A DNA stretch of 64,000 nucleotides from assembly GCF_028476545.1 (NCBI RefSeq), contig NW_026731892.1:452501-516500 (forward strand). Reading direction: 5' to 3'. Below, in pieces: positions 47,901 through 63,500 of this stretch. Each line of letters starts with the position of its first letter. Position 1 is the stretch's first letter. The notes under the pieces are model-generated. The model was not told where the DNA came from. It made no database searches and saw only the letters and a list, made by a program, of their open reading frames with translations. The translations under genes were made by a program, and so were the position numbers. This DNA is from Physella acuta (Eukaryota; Mollusca; Gastropoda; Physidae).

Positions 47901-50900
47901 TGTGAATCCTGTTTGTTCCAAAAAGGCAATCAGCAGTAACACTGTTCAGTTCAAATCTGAACCACAACCAAAGGATATCAGCAATAACATCGCCCAGTTG
48001 AAGTTTACCAGCGTTTCACAACACGCCAAACAGCCAGTAGTGGTGCAGACACATGTTTCATCAGATAAATGTTTCACTGAACTAAGGCCGCAGTTAACTC
48101 CAGAATTTTCTTTGTACCCTGGTACATTTGATATCATTTTGTGCTTGGATAATAGAGAATTTTATGGGAGGTAAGCTCACACTTGTAAAAACAGAGTAGA
48201 TTTTATGATCAATGCAACAGTGACTTTTTATTAAATGAAGTCATGTTTTTAAATAAATCAAAATCATAAATATTGTCACTATTGCCATCCATCTCTTCCT
48301 TTTTCATGATTTTTATAATTTGAACTGTATACATTTTATTGTGAACAATTTTTTCTATACAGTCGCGTGAAGATTTGTAGCTTCACATTTGATGTTAATT
48401 CATCAAGAAAACATTCACTCTATTGGTGGAGATTATTATCTGAGTTCACCTTGTAATAAAAGTTTACAGGTCCATCAATATAACTTTAATGGCAAGAATT
48501 TAAGGTGGTCTACCAAAATTCAACCTTTTTGGTCTTGGTGAAAGTAAAAAAACATTACTTCTTATTAATATGGAGGATATTTAATGAATGAGAAGTAGAA
48601 TCTAAAAATACATTATTGGAACTGAAGGCATTGATACAAAATGATATGCTCCCTAACATACTTTACACTGTTAAAAAAGAAATTTAATTTTAAAACATTA
48701 GTAGAGCTATTGTTTGAAAATATTTAACTATGTACTTAAAATTGTGCAGTAAAAGCAGCAGCAAAACACTTCTCCCTGACCTGATGAAAAGTGGTGTTCA
48801 GTGTGACTTGAGGCTACTTCATGTGGGAGATCTCCTGTGGATAGCTCGTGAGAGAGTTGGACCACAGATCAATGGGTATAGTGTTGGTTTTTTTTTCCAG
48901 ATTTTATTTAAGTAGTTTATAGATTACTATAACAATCCATGACTCAAAATTAAATCAGAAATGTATCAATGGACTACAAATAAAATGGTTTTATCTTCTC
49001 CTAAATAATAAAAACATTTTAAACCTTTGAACTGGCTTCAAATAATTTACCATCAAACCCTTCCACAAGACCAAATAAAGAGGAATAACTCACTTTAATT
49101 CACTGTTAAATTCTCAATATTTAAAGACCAAATAAAGAGGAATAACTCACGTTAATTCATTGTTTAATTCTCAATATTTAAAAACAAAAAAATATGTTCA
49201 ATACAACATTAAATCAAAGCAAAAAAATGTACATTCAAACATAAAGCCACACAAAAAGAGACAAAGATGGAAAACTGAAATAACATACTATTAGTAGAGT
49301 ATTATATTAAAACCAACTTTTAGCAGGCAGTTTTGGATTAGTGTCTGACTTACTGCATTTCCCACTGCTACAAGATATCAAGCAAAAAAAAAACAACACC
49401 TGTGTCTTGTAGACAAATAAAGGTCACTTACTAGATGAAGAATAAACATTTATAATAAACTTTCAGGACTCAAGGTAGAGAGTTGGTGTTAAACTACATC
49501 ATAGAGAGAAAACGTTTGGATGATCTAGTGAGCAGCATAACTGATGGCCGCTTGAAGGAGCAAAAGGTACTGGGATAGACGTTATGATGCCTGCATTCTA
49601 AAGAATGCAATATTTAAAAAAAAAAATTTGTGACATTTACACCTTTTTTTTAAAAATACTGCATTTAAACTAGAATTAATATATTTTTTTCAGTTTCGGT
49701 TAAAACATTGCGGACTTCAAGAAAAAATTATTCTTATAGAAGAATATGGATCAATTAAAAACTTTAGCATTTCAGAAGAAAGAATCAAACAATCAATATT
49801 TAATTCACAAGTGAGTAACTTGTTTAATAAATTCACGACTATGTTTATTTGTTTAATTAATTAAATGCTCATGTATTTTATAAATTTGATTATTACTTGC
49901 ATGTTTTTTATCCACTAGGTGATAGATGGATTTAAAGTCAAGAACTGTGCTGGTTCACAAGAAGCTGTAACCTATTTAACCATCATGACACAATTTCTGA
50001 AGTTACACTTTAGTGTAAGTGATCACATTTTTATTTAGGTATAGCTTACAATTAAGAATTCATAAATGCATGTTAACAAGGACTAGCTGGAAGATCTAAA
50101 ATTATAAGAAAAATATGAAACTCAATTTTCAGAACAAAACACTTCATGCTGTATCATTAGATGCACTCAAAACAATTGATGGGAAACAACTCATTAAGAA
50201 CAAAGAGCATTATTTAATTCCCTTTAGTGTCTTCAATGAAGCATCAGTAAAGCATAAGGTAAAAGATAATTCTATTTGAAATGACATATAGAGCCTTAAA
50301 AATCTGCAAAATAATTTTACTGCCGTATGGAGAGTTGTTAGCTTAGAAATTCTATATTTTCTGCTTCTAAATAATCATTTTCTTTGTCCCATTATATTTG
50401 AATAAAATATTTTAGATGTGCAAAATTTCAGGATTTAACAGTGAAAGAAATGTTTGCAAAACAGCTTATACAAATTCCAGGCGTATCTGCTGATAGGGCT
50501 AGATCAATAACAAATATATACCCCACATTGTCTCTGTAAGTACTACAAAAACAACTTGATATTCTATTATATTGATTATGTACAAATAATAACACATTTA
50601 TTTAACAATGATTTAAGGCACACTTTTACATTACCACAATAATTATTTTTGTAGTTTGCTTGAGGCCTATGAGAAGTGTGCGAGTGACAAGGATAAAGAA
50701 AAACTTCTCTCATGCATTAAGTGTGGAAAAACTCAAAGGTGGGGGCTTCAAAATATTAACCAAAGATGTTACTAGAACTTGAAGTAATGCAATTCTTTTG
50801 CAAATCTTATTTTACTTAAGTAAAACTAGAACTATTCAGTGCATATTTTCTCATTCTTGTATATGTTGTATTAAATAGTCTTGCTGTTGGTAATTTAAAA

Positions 50901-51042
50901 AGCTACTATTTTAAATTTGCTTCAAAGCTAAAATAAACCGTTACGCGTTTTATACCATGTTTTTCTTTTTTCCAGGAATCTAGGAACATGTATCAGTCGA
51001 GTTTTATATTTACTTTATACAGAAAAAAACTCTTTGTCTTAA
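44990..51042 (+). CDS. MUS81: Crossover junction endonuclease MUS81
   Basis: MUS81 is the catalytic subunit of the MUS81-EME nuclease that cuts 3' flaps, replication forks and Holliday-type junctions in the nucleus. Sixteen exons join in frame to 970 residues: 44990-45136, 45331-45403, 45512-45565, 45662-45936, 46040-46129, 46301-46381, 46623-46711, 46887-48170, 48750-48875, 49467-49566, 49694-49810, 49919-50014, 50133-50258, 50432-50535, 50655-50738 and 50976-51042. The order is N-terminal HhH ([12 protein letters not shown]...), winged helix ([15 protein letters not shown] to [14 protein letters not shown]), linker, XPF nuclease core ([33 protein letters not shown] with the ERKxxxD signature) and C-terminal HhH ([12 protein letters not shown]). 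Human MUS81 has 551 residues; the excess is mainly one exon that encodes an acidic linker of about 400 residues. The catalytic residues look intact. Confidence 0.94.
49069..49184. repeat. 57-bp tandem duplication in a MUS81 intron
   Basis: Two adjacent near-identical copies containing AATAAAGAGGAATAACTCAC and TAATTCTCAATATTTAAA. Small and intronic. Confidence 0.8.
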
Positions 51043-53550
<2,508 letters not shown>

Positions 53551-53559
53551 TCAGCAATG

Positions 53560-53850
53560 CATGCATATGGGAAACTTTCCGCTGATGAAGAAATCAGGAA
53601 AAGCAGATAGGGTTGGATAAGGCACTCCACAGACCACCTCACCAAGTAGGCATTGAGCTGGAACCCACAAGGAAAGCGTAAAAGTGGTCAACCAAGAAAT
53701 ACCTGAGAACATGGCATTGAATCTCAATCTAAAAAGATGGGCTGCACCTGAAGTCAGGTTGAGAAGTTGGCACAGGACAGAGTGCTCTGAAGATCTTTGG
53801 TTGGTGGCCAATCTCCAGGAGGGTTGATAGGCAGTTGGCACTACATATTT
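53560..53850 (+). pseudogene. Decayed C-terminal fragment of a LINE reverse-transcriptase ORF
   Basis: The plus-strand frame through 53620-53830 reads ALSWNPQGKRKSGQPRNT, then SQSKKMGCT and VEKLAQDRV and SLVGGQSPGG. This matches the well-known tail of many LINE ORF2 proteins (RQALxWNPQGKRKRGRPKxTW...). Several stops interrupt it, some where the family has tryptophan, consistent with TGG to TGA decay. No reverse-transcriptase catalytic core remains nearby. The clade is not certain. Confidence 0.75.
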
Positions 53851-54743
53851 TGGATCCTAGTTGTCAGGGCATGGGTTAGCCCTCACTACCACTCAGATAC
53901 TCCCAGGGTATGAAAGCCCTGAGTGAGCATTGAACACCCTCTGCATAGGTGAGGTTGAACCACCTAAATCAGTGGCATCACAGAGTGCTTGTTGGAACCA
54001 ATGGCTACATTACTACAATGGTGCCAGAGCAATAGCCTTTCTATTTTGTTATCAATTGTAGTAGCACACTGTATCCCTAGTGTAGGGCACTCTTTAAAAT
54101 TAATATAGGCACCATAGTGCTCTTTCGTTAATCTGGGTCACATGACTGAAGCATTGCCAAAGGATGCCTATAATAATCCACTTTGATTGGTGATTCAAGT
54201 AGTACTCCTGACCACCTTTGCAGGACGCTCAGGCAACAGTACTCACGTTAACTAACCCAACCAGAGGTGTAACAACCCATTTCAGCACCCAGGACAAACT
54301 ACCATTTTTGCGCTTCCCCCCCCCCCCCCCCTCATGTTTATAAATTAAATTACCTTGGCCCCCATCAATCACTGTTAATAGTTTTTTTTTCCAAATTACA
54401 TATTATACAAGTAATGTTCTTAGAGTTAGAGCCAAGTAGCTTTCTATTTTCTTAATTTTGATTGTAATGCAGCTCAAAATAATATTTTTATTTTATTTTT
54501 CTACCTAATTTGGCGCTTACCCCTAAGGTCGGGGATGGCTGCCTCACTCGCCCTCCCCTAGTTATGCCGTAGCTCCCAACCGTACAGTATTGCGGGGGGG
54601 GGGGGAGGGGGGGGGCGCAGGGAAACATTATTTTATGTATACTCAACAATCTCCCAAAGTTTCATGGCCAGGATAAATGAATGGTGTGTTACTGGTAATG
54701 CATAAAAGACACACAGGCTACAATTATAAACAAGCATATGTTC

Positions 54744-54805
<62 letters not shown>

Positions 54806-55268
54806 TATATAAATATATATGAACAAAAACATTTATTGCATTCCAACAAAGTAAGCTTGGATTTTTAATAGATCAACACTGAACTAAGTACATAAATTAG
54901 TACGGTCAACCTACAGAAATAGATACAACACCGTATAGGGCTTATGCCACGCCCACATTCTAAAATATTGTGTACGTAAGCAGCCTATGCAGTTGTAAAT
55001 TATTTTTTTAAATTTCGATATTTTTTAATTCTGTACAAAACAGGCTTCTTTCATTTCTTAAAATAAAAGTTAATTTTCATATTTTATTAAAAAATTATTC
55101 TATTTTTTTTCAATGTTTATAAACATTATGCGAAACCACGTGAACGGAACACATGTCGAGGTTTGAGTGTGTAGGCCTGGCGAGCAAAGCCGTGATCTGA
55201 AGAAGCAAATAGACTAGAAAATAAAAATAATTTTTGATAGAGTGGATTTATTAACTCAAATATAGAGA
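53851..55268. other. Intergenic DNA upstream of MAX with MITE fragments and (TA)n
   Basis: About 54263-54580 starts CAGAGGTGTAACAACCC and ends TATGCCGTAGCT, with poly-C and a GGCGCTTACCCCTAAGGTC stretch. This looks like an old member of the CAGAGGCGTAGC hAT-type family without a clear target duplication. Poly-G lies near 54595 and a (TA)n array at about 54748-54802. No exon is supportable. Confidence 0.5.
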
Positions 55269-58049
55269 ATGAGTATGAGCGATGAAGACCGAGAAATCGA
55301 CATTGAAAGTGATGCTGTAAGTTAAGTTCTGAACAGAATTGCAAATAAAACGGTTTTAAATAGTTTAGCAACATCTTCACATTGACCTAGATTTCCAAAA
55401 TCTAGAGTCTAGAAAAAGTAGAATAAGGGGGGATTTTTTCTGTATACCACTACTATAGTGTCCGAAAATTAGAATCTTCTTAAAAAAGGGATGAAAGATT
55501 ACTGGTAGTTAACTAAAATACATACATGGCATTACATGGCTTGCGAATGTCAATGCTAACCCCCAACACTAGTCAACTATGAACTAGTCCTACCAAAACG
55601 CCTAACCCCAATTAATCTAATTAACTATTTCTGAACTATTTCATTAGGCCCAGGGCCTATTATTAATTAATTAATAATTATTAAGTTAAAATTTCAATTT
55701 CCAACCATCCATCTAGATTAGATCTAGACTAGTTGAGATTACAAATTTTACTAACAACCCAACACACCTATTTTTTATTGGGAGAGTAGATTATAGTATA
55801 GTATTATGATATTTTATGATATTATCAGTAGGCCTAAAATCATTACCTATTCTAAAATTCAAGATCTAGAGTAAGAGTTAGACTCTTAGAGAGTCTAACA
55901 ATTAACAATAGTCTACAAAAAACTACATCAACTTAACATTTAAAGCAGGGGTCTCAAAACTACGGCCCGCTGGCCGGATGCGGCCTGCTGGTTGGTTGAG
56001 GCCACGCAGGGGGGACGATCTGACCGAGATTCAAAGGGTCGATTCTAAATATCATCCGACCCCTGATTTAAAGACTTAGATATTAGTATTATTAGCCACT
56101 GACCCAGTCCTCAATTATTTAATTTATTAGGCCTACTTTTAGATACTTTAACTTTAGTTATTAGAAGTACTAACTAGTATCTAGATCTGGTAAGTAGTTA
56201 ATTTCACTATCAATATAGATCTAGATAGAATATCTATTTTAACTTTAAGTAAAGTACTAAGTAGGCTTAGGCCCTTGTATTTTGTTATTGTTTTCTTCTG
56301 TTATATTAATTAGGCCTATAGGTCATAATATTCTCTTACTAATTTATAGGCCTATTATATAGGCCTAAATATATCTCTTAAATGTCCAAATAGTGTATCA
56401 AAGTATCAATGATGGAAACATATTTTTTTTTATTAAACAGGATGATGAAGAAAGCCCACAGACTTTCAGTTCAGTAAGTTACTCTTTTGTAAATTAAATA
56501 ATCTGTTAAAAACTAATGATGAAAGATAATGTGAAATGAAAAACACAAATTTCTTCACAGGATGACAAAAGAGCACACCATAATGCATTAGAAAGGAAAA
56601 GAAGAGATCACATAAAGGACAGTTTCCACAGCCTTCGAGATTGTGTACCTCAAGATGATAATAAGGTAATTACAAATCAATAGGGGATTGCATGGACAAA
56701 AATATCACAAATAAAATTTTTGAGAAAATAGATACACTTATTTTCTTGTCCTGAGAAAAAAAGCATTTGCGATATGTAAGAATTATAAATAATTTCCTGT
56801 TACCTTTAAATGAATTTCTCATATCAGAGAATAAAGTGGCAACTCCTATTTTTTAATCAAATCATTCACATATATGTAAAATAATTAGTGTTACTTTTTA
56901 AAAAAAAACCTCACCATATTGATTTGCAGTTTCTTTTTTTATTGCAGACTAACTCCTCTAGCAAGGTAATAATATTTAAATAAACTACACTTTAACTAAT
57001 CCTTTACAGATGTGACTAAACTGCCACACCTGCCTACTTTTTAATTCTAATTTTATGACAAAGTAAAATATATTCTACACAATTTATGACTTGACTTTGA
57101 AAAGTAATTTTATCTTTATATGAAAGAACTACCAGAATTGTTACATTACAGTTAAATTAAGACTTATAAAAACATTGAAAAGCTAAAAACATTTTTAGTA
57201 GTTTTGCTAACAGCGTTTTTTCTACTTTTTTATACGTCATTTGTTCTTTTTGGACCAGTGTTGCTATAGTATATTTCTGAAAGCTCACCATTTGCTGTTT
57301 GCAGTAGTATTATAATTCTTTAAATGATTTTATATAATAAATTGTCCATATCCTTATTAGGTTAGTATATTGTAATGTGTTTAATAACATAATAGCCGAT
57401 AATAGTGGATTAGGTGTAAGTCAGAGACCAAGGATAATGACAATCTCAGTTAGAAATTAGGTGATTAGATCTGCATTAAGATGGGAAAGTTTTGTATGGT
57501 TTTTGTAATTATCAAGCTATCTTCAAGGATCGTCCTGTAAAGTCAAGTGCAAGTAAGAATATATCAAGTCTGGTTGGTTACTGAATTAATGTCGACTGCT
57601 AAGTATTCATGTGTCTCTCTTTGTAAAAGATTGAAGCTGTATTGTTTGTTGTACTAAGTGTTAACATCACTTTAAAAAATTTTTGTAGACTTCCCGTGCA
57701 CAAATTTTGAGACAAGCTGCTGAATACATCATAAGAATGAGAGACAAAACTACACAGAATGACAGGCATATAACAATACTTAAACAACAAAATGAAGACT
57801 TGCAAGCTCAAAGTAAGATGTCATTTTTAATTTGTCCTTACTCACCATTGCATGTTCACATGAAATTTACAAATTTTTCAAATAATTTCAGTCAAAGCTC
57901 TACAAAAATCTCAGTCTGGGGGCAAATCAGTTTTGAGTACCAGTTACATGGATGATGATAGAGGAGATGATTATGAAAGCTATGAAGAGGAGACAGTAGT
58001 AACATCACCACCCATAAAACGCAAAAAGGCAAAGACATCAAATAGCTGA
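55269..58049 (+). CDS. MAX: MAX, MYC-associated bHLH-leucine-zipper factor
   Basis: MAX is the obligate dimer partner of MYC, MXD/MNT and MGA proteins at E-boxes. Six exons join in frame: 55269-55316, 56441-56473, 56561-56665, 56948-56965, 57689-57812 and 57892-58049, giving 161 residues (human 160). The N terminus [15 protein letters not shown] matches the acidic MAX start. The basic region and helix 1 ([20 protein letters not shown] then FHSLRDCVP) are almost identical to human and keep the His, Glu and Arg that contact CACGTG. Helix 2 ([19 protein letters not shown]) and the zipper ([18 protein letters not shown]) follow, with a basic tail (PPIKRKKAK). Exon 2 corresponds to the alternative segment that distinguishes long and short MAX in vertebrates. 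The 18-nt exon 4 adds TNSSSK in the loop and is phase-neutral, so it can be skipped. The upstream ATG of two close in-frame ATGs was chosen. Confidence 0.95.
55946..56065. mobile_element. 120-bp hAT-type MITE with 8-bp target duplication ATTTAAAG in MAX intron 1
   Basis: It begins CAGGGGTCTCAAAACTACGG followed by CCCGC and ends CATCCGACCCCTG. ATTTAAAG flanks it at 55938-55945 and 56066-56073. The CAGGGGTCTCAAACT/GGCCCGC start is typical of a widespread animal hAT group. No coding capacity. Confidence 0.92.
56948..56965 (+). other. 18-nt microexon of MAX
   Basis: TTTTTATTGCAG precedes and GTAATA follows ACTAACTCCTCTAGCAAG, which encodes TNSSSK. Both flanking introns are phase 0, so inclusion or skipping keeps the frame. 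It falls between NK (end of exon 3) and TSRAQIL (exon 5), that is, in the bHLH loop. Confidence 0.7.
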
Positions 58050-60007
58050 AAGGTTTTAATGGTTTTTGTTTTGAAATATGTTGTATCTCAGTGGTGGTTG
58101 GACTTGATTGAGAGGTGGGTGATGTTTCCCTAAAAAGTAGTACATTGATGTCCATTAGCTTATACTTATAACAATGTGTGTAAGGCAATTTTTTCTGTAT
58201 GTCAAAATCTAAAGATTTTTCTAAAATACTTGTATTTTTTGTCATTCAAATGTATTTTCTCTCCAATTTGTCTATAGTGCTTATTAAAACTCATCTAATC
58301 TTATGACAAGTTAACAGAAAATAACTTTTGGTTAATGACCTTGAAGAAATGCCAAAACTTGCCATATGTTTTAATGATACAGTTTTTAAAAGTTTAAACT
58401 GAAGTGTTCTAACTTTATGATGGAGAATGTTAAAATTTTAAATTATTACATTATTGTGGAGGCAAAACAAGTTTTTTTTTTCTTTCTTTTTGGAAACTTT
58501 CTTAGTTTGATATTTAAACACAAAAATAATTTGGGGGGCATACACAATTTCTTTAAGGTATGCTTTTAGTTATCGAAATTGCTCGAAATTAGTATTGTGT
58601 GTGTGTAGTGTTCCTTTTCATACTAAGTATGAATCAAGGAAAAAAGTTTTCTAACATCTTTAGGTCATCTAGACAATTACTTAGATCATTCTCATTTTGA
58701 GGTGTCTGTTATGTATTAAGATTGACAAGAGCCTTTAATTGACCTAGATAGTTCCATCTGGTGTGAAGATAGTGATAGTTTTCTAGTTATACAATTCTAT
58801 TAGTACTAACTCATGTGACTCAACGCACAATCTTCTCATCAGTGAAAAATTGACAAAAAACACTCAATAATAGCCACTTGAACTTGAATGTGTCCATAAA
58901 AAATAAATTTGGATTACGCTTACTTTTTTTCTTTTGTATCTTCCCTTGGTTAATGTAAATTGCTCATTGTAGTAAAGAATTGTAAAATAGGTTTTGGCAA
59001 TATCATTTAATTGTAATCTAGCTGTAACATCAAGTAATTAAAAAAATTTGAAATTTAATACTTTAATATAATTTATATTAAGATATTGAATTTTAAGGAA
59101 TGAAAAATTGCATGTTTTTAAACTTATATATGCATAACAAAAAAAAGCTATGATTATGTTCATTTTGAGGTAGATTTTCTTGATTATACCCTTACTTTGT
59201 GGATGTATGGTTCATTGTCAGTCAGCATTCTTGTCTGCTATTTTAAAGCAAATGCCAGTTGAGAGAAAAATGTGAATGCTGAGTTGGGTAGGGGGAGGGT
59301 ATTCTGAACAATATTTAAATCATTAATAGTGAAATGTTTTTGTTGATTGATTTTAATAAAATTAAAAGGGTTTTAATGCTGATGAATCATGTCCCAAATG
59401 TGGAGTAGGAATGAAGACTTGTTTTAAAAAGTAATTATACCCCGTGTTATGGTAGTTATTCCTACTTGAGGGTTGTATATAATACATGTGAAATTATTCA
59501 CATGCTTGGCAGCTTTTTTTTTTGTTGTTGTTTTCATTATTCATGTGTGATAAATATGCACAGTGTCTTTTTCCCCACTGAAACAGAATGTCTTAACCCG
59601 ATCTTGTGTTAGCATAGGCCTTTTTAAAAAAAAATAATTATCAATCTTAATTATTACCTTTAATTTTTACTTGACCTAATGACTTACATTTGATATGCAG
59701 AGAAAAAAAAATTTAAAATTGATATTTTTTAATAAAGTTGTAGTGTTATGTTGAAGTGTGCTCTGATATTGTGCTGACAATAAATAATTCTATACTTAGT
59801 TACTTTGATGACTTGTAGGTTAAAACAGCTGATCTGAATGTGTTAGTATATCTATTATTTGTTCTCAATAAACTGTGTACATTTCTTTGTTCTCACTTAA
59901 CACTCTGCATGAAAGTTATGTATGAACTGGAGTTGTATTTGCCTTGGGTGTCATTAAAGTAATATAAAGAGTACAATGCCAAAAATACTGATGGATTTTT
60001 CAAGATG
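58050..60007 (+). other. MAX 3' UTR and downstream region
   Basis: Nearly 2 kb of AT-rich sequence without exons or clear repeats. AATAAA-type signals occur near 59357, 59733 and 59867; the last (59867-59872) is the best placed before the convergent FNTB end. Confidence 0.45.
59867..59872 (+). terminator. Probable distal poly(A) signal of MAX
   Basis: AATAAA followed by a T-rich stretch (TTTCTTTGTTCTC). Earlier signals could give shorter 3' UTRs. Confidence 0.4.
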
Positions 60008-60013
60008 TTTATT
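60008..60013 (-). terminator. Probable poly(A) signal of FNTB
   Basis: Plus-strand TTTATT is AATAAA on the minus strand, about 510 bases after the FNTB stop codon and about 140 bp from the MAX signal on the other strand. Confidence 0.45.
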
Positions 60014-60517
60014 GTACACAACAAATGAATAAAAGCTGGATATTTTATAAATGGTTACAAATATAAGCCCATAAAAATTCAGTTAGAAATAATTTTATGA
60101 AATTGGTGCAACATATAGATGGTAACTAATTTGCTGAAAAGTTGTATCAGATAAAATTTAATACTGCTGGTGATTTTCTTGTACAGACCGAGAATGATAA
60201 CATTATGATGAGCAGGGGATAAAACAACTTATCAGAACCGGAGTAGGAGACATCTTTACTAGTACAATTGCAATATAAATTGTCCTTAAAGACAACAAAG
60301 TGCATTAACTAACTGCCTACAATTCTAAAAAAAAATAAGTTTACCAATAATGGTCTTCAATATGATAGATTAGAAAAAGATAAAAATCTGGATCCAAATA
60401 GGTACAAAATTTGACATTTTTTAAAAAAGTGCAGGACCATAATCAGCAAAATCTTTCAACTTTCACAGACTTTTTTGTTTCAAGCATGTTCCCTATTTCA
60501 TAAATGTACATTTTAAA

Positions 60518-63500
60518 TTATGAATTGCCATGCATAGCAGTTGAAGATTTTAAATTGCCAAAGTATTTTTGAGCCATCATAACAGAATCTAGACTCAGGT
60601 TGTAAACTGGCTGAACAGGTCGCTGAAAATAAAATTTAAAATGGTTTTAGAGATGAAAATGTAAACAGCTAGTTATGCGGTATGTGAAAAGGTGGTATGC
60701 TTTGTTCAGTTTAACAAACATGACAATCACCTGCTGTCCATTGAATATAGACCTATATAGGTATAAAGTATATGACAGGTTTGATTTTCTTTCTTAATTG
60801 TGCTATGCACAAGACAGAACTATGCAGCAAATAGATAATATTGTTAGGGAGGACTGTGTTTGGGAATCATAATTTTTAAAAGTAAACACTTTTTTTTAAC
60901 TTACAAGTTTATTGTGTGGATTGCCAATGACAACATCGTTATTCAAAGATCCTCCAATGAAATGCTGGGCCACTGATAGGCCACTCAAACAATAACACGT
61001 GTGATAGTGGTCTCTTGCCCTAAATAACACAAATATTTCTTGGATTGTTTTAAATCAGTGCTAACTCTTTAATTTTTAAAAATACAAACAAGTTGCTAGT
61101 GTATTTTTTTCATTGAAGACATCTTAAACCATTGACAAAACTTACTTTCCTGGCTTGTCTATGAGCCCTCCATGAGGATGTTGACAACAGATAAGAATAT
61201 ACTCCTGTAGAGCTTCTTGGTGGAACATCCATCTCTCAGCACTAAGATTCTGATCATCATCTTAATTACATGTTCCAGAAAATATGTTAAATCTTAATTG
61301 ATAAAACCATAAAATATGTTAAATCTTAATTAAAACATTCTTAAAAAAGGGTTGTTGTGCCATAAAAAAGTGGACCACAAAGCTAGATATGTCATTACTA
61401 AATCCTACCATCTGTGCACATGATCATGTGAATGATGGGGAAAGTTGCTCCCTGCCAGAAAGAATAACATCCATCCACTAATTTATTTGTACGTCCCTGA
61501 AAGCCACCTTCAAATTGAGTTTGCCTGTTTGCTGTCCAACGCTGAAACAAATGCAGTTAGTTGACAACACGCTGACATTTTAATAAATCAGATTAGTTTT
61601 TTATTTAAATAAAAGATCACAAAAGACTTTTTATCATTACAGTTACATTATTATCTATTCAACTAAAGCAATGGTGATGGTAGCTGCAGACACATAGACA
61701 ACTCAGCAAAAGTAAGGACAATAACTTTACCAAAAGGGACCTTAGATCACATCTTTCTGTGTGTCCCAGAAGAACAAGTGCTGCCACCCCACAGAATGTG
61801 TAACCACCATGTGCTTCTAATCCAGGATAGCCAGCAAAGCCCCCTTCATAAGTTTGACATCTAAGAAAAAATAAAACACCATGAGTGAGCGAGCACAAAT
61901 TGTAATAGTGCAAGAATTCTTTCAAATACCTGTTATATTAACACACCCTAAGAATAAAATAGTTGTTAACTAAAAATTGTGTTGGGTATGTAGGCCTACC
62001 TAGTAATAAATTCAGCAGTACCAGATGTTAGTTCCTGTGTCATTAAATTGGTCAGCCGTGCAACACTGAGAGCACAGTACACTCCCCTGAAACAGTCAAA
62101 TTTTATGATAAAACAGTTTGGCATTGATAATAGTAAACAAGATCAAAGAAGAATTTAAGTCCAGATATTGTTGTGTGTAGAAGTTGACATGAAACTAATG
62201 TAAACACCAACCTGATATCTACTTCTCCTCCTTCATGCATTTTAAAAGCACCTTCCTCAGTTTTCATTTTCATTAAAAATTTATATAAAGTATCTCTGAA
62301 ACACAAAATGTTCATACTTTTAAAATGTGAGAGCAACAGAAAATTACTGGCTGCATATAGCTGGGAACAATGACTACTTTAATCTAAATTAATTAAAGTC
62401 ATCTAATGTTGATTACAGGCAATTAATTTCACTGTTCAACAAGAACAACACACTACAAAGCACAAACCTATTTAGTACATCAAACACTTTCTCAGTGATG
62501 TTGGCAAGAATGCACAGAGCATTAACAGCAGCATATGTTGGTGCCAGATGAGGAAACTGCATGGGGCCCCCTACATTACAAAGTTAGGGAAGCATAATAC
62601 CACAGATGTAATTAAAAGTTATTAATGAATAATACTTTTCATTTATAATAATATGGGCAAGTTAATCTTAATTTGGATATTACAAACTAATAATGAATTA
62701 TTCATAATCAGTCTTTTAGCAGATTCCCCCCATTCCCAACTTGATCAGCACTGAATACAAAAAGCTTGCTTTGGATTTCCAGCCTTAATACCTACAGATT
62801 AAGCAAAATTTTTTATCCTGTTTGTTTATTAGAAATACAAAATGTATATGGATGTTTTAATTTTAATAACACAAACACATTGCAAATCCTCATTAGTCAG
62901 AATCCCTCACCCATAAACATATGACATCATTTATGACCAAACCTCTAACACTTCAAGGGTGTAAAATATGTAAAAAAAAAAAGGGTGTGAAATATAGTAA
63001 AATATGTGAAATAGCTCAATGCTTAAAAATGTTATATTATCATTATTATTTCACATTTACAATGAAAGCAAACAAAAAATACCTCCAAATCCACCATCTG
63101 GGTGCTGACACTTTCCAAGAAATTTGGCAATCCTGGGGAAAAAAAATAACACACAAATAGTATTTTTATATGGTGGCTCTATATGCCATATGTGAAAGTA
63201 ACTTATAAACAAAAATGTTGCATCAAGGTCTCACACATTGAACACTTACGCCAGAGCCCTATCCTCAGGCAAAGGAACATCAAGTAATTCCAGACTGTGT
63301 AAAATCCAATAACATAGCCATGGGCGGCTTGAATCTAAACACTTAAAATGAGGTTTAAAAGTAATTAATTGAATAAATACATATGCAAAATAAATACTGA
63401 TTTATTAAAAATAGATTTAGCCTACTACACATAACCTATGTTAGTCAAGGTAAAAACATATGACTGATCAATTCTAAGTGCCAGTACCTCATAAGAAGAT

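Noticed and set aside
54263-54580. A complete hAT-type MITE
   Set aside because: Both ends resemble the CAGAGGCGTAGC family, but I could not find a matching 8-bp duplication, so it is listed only as a fragment.
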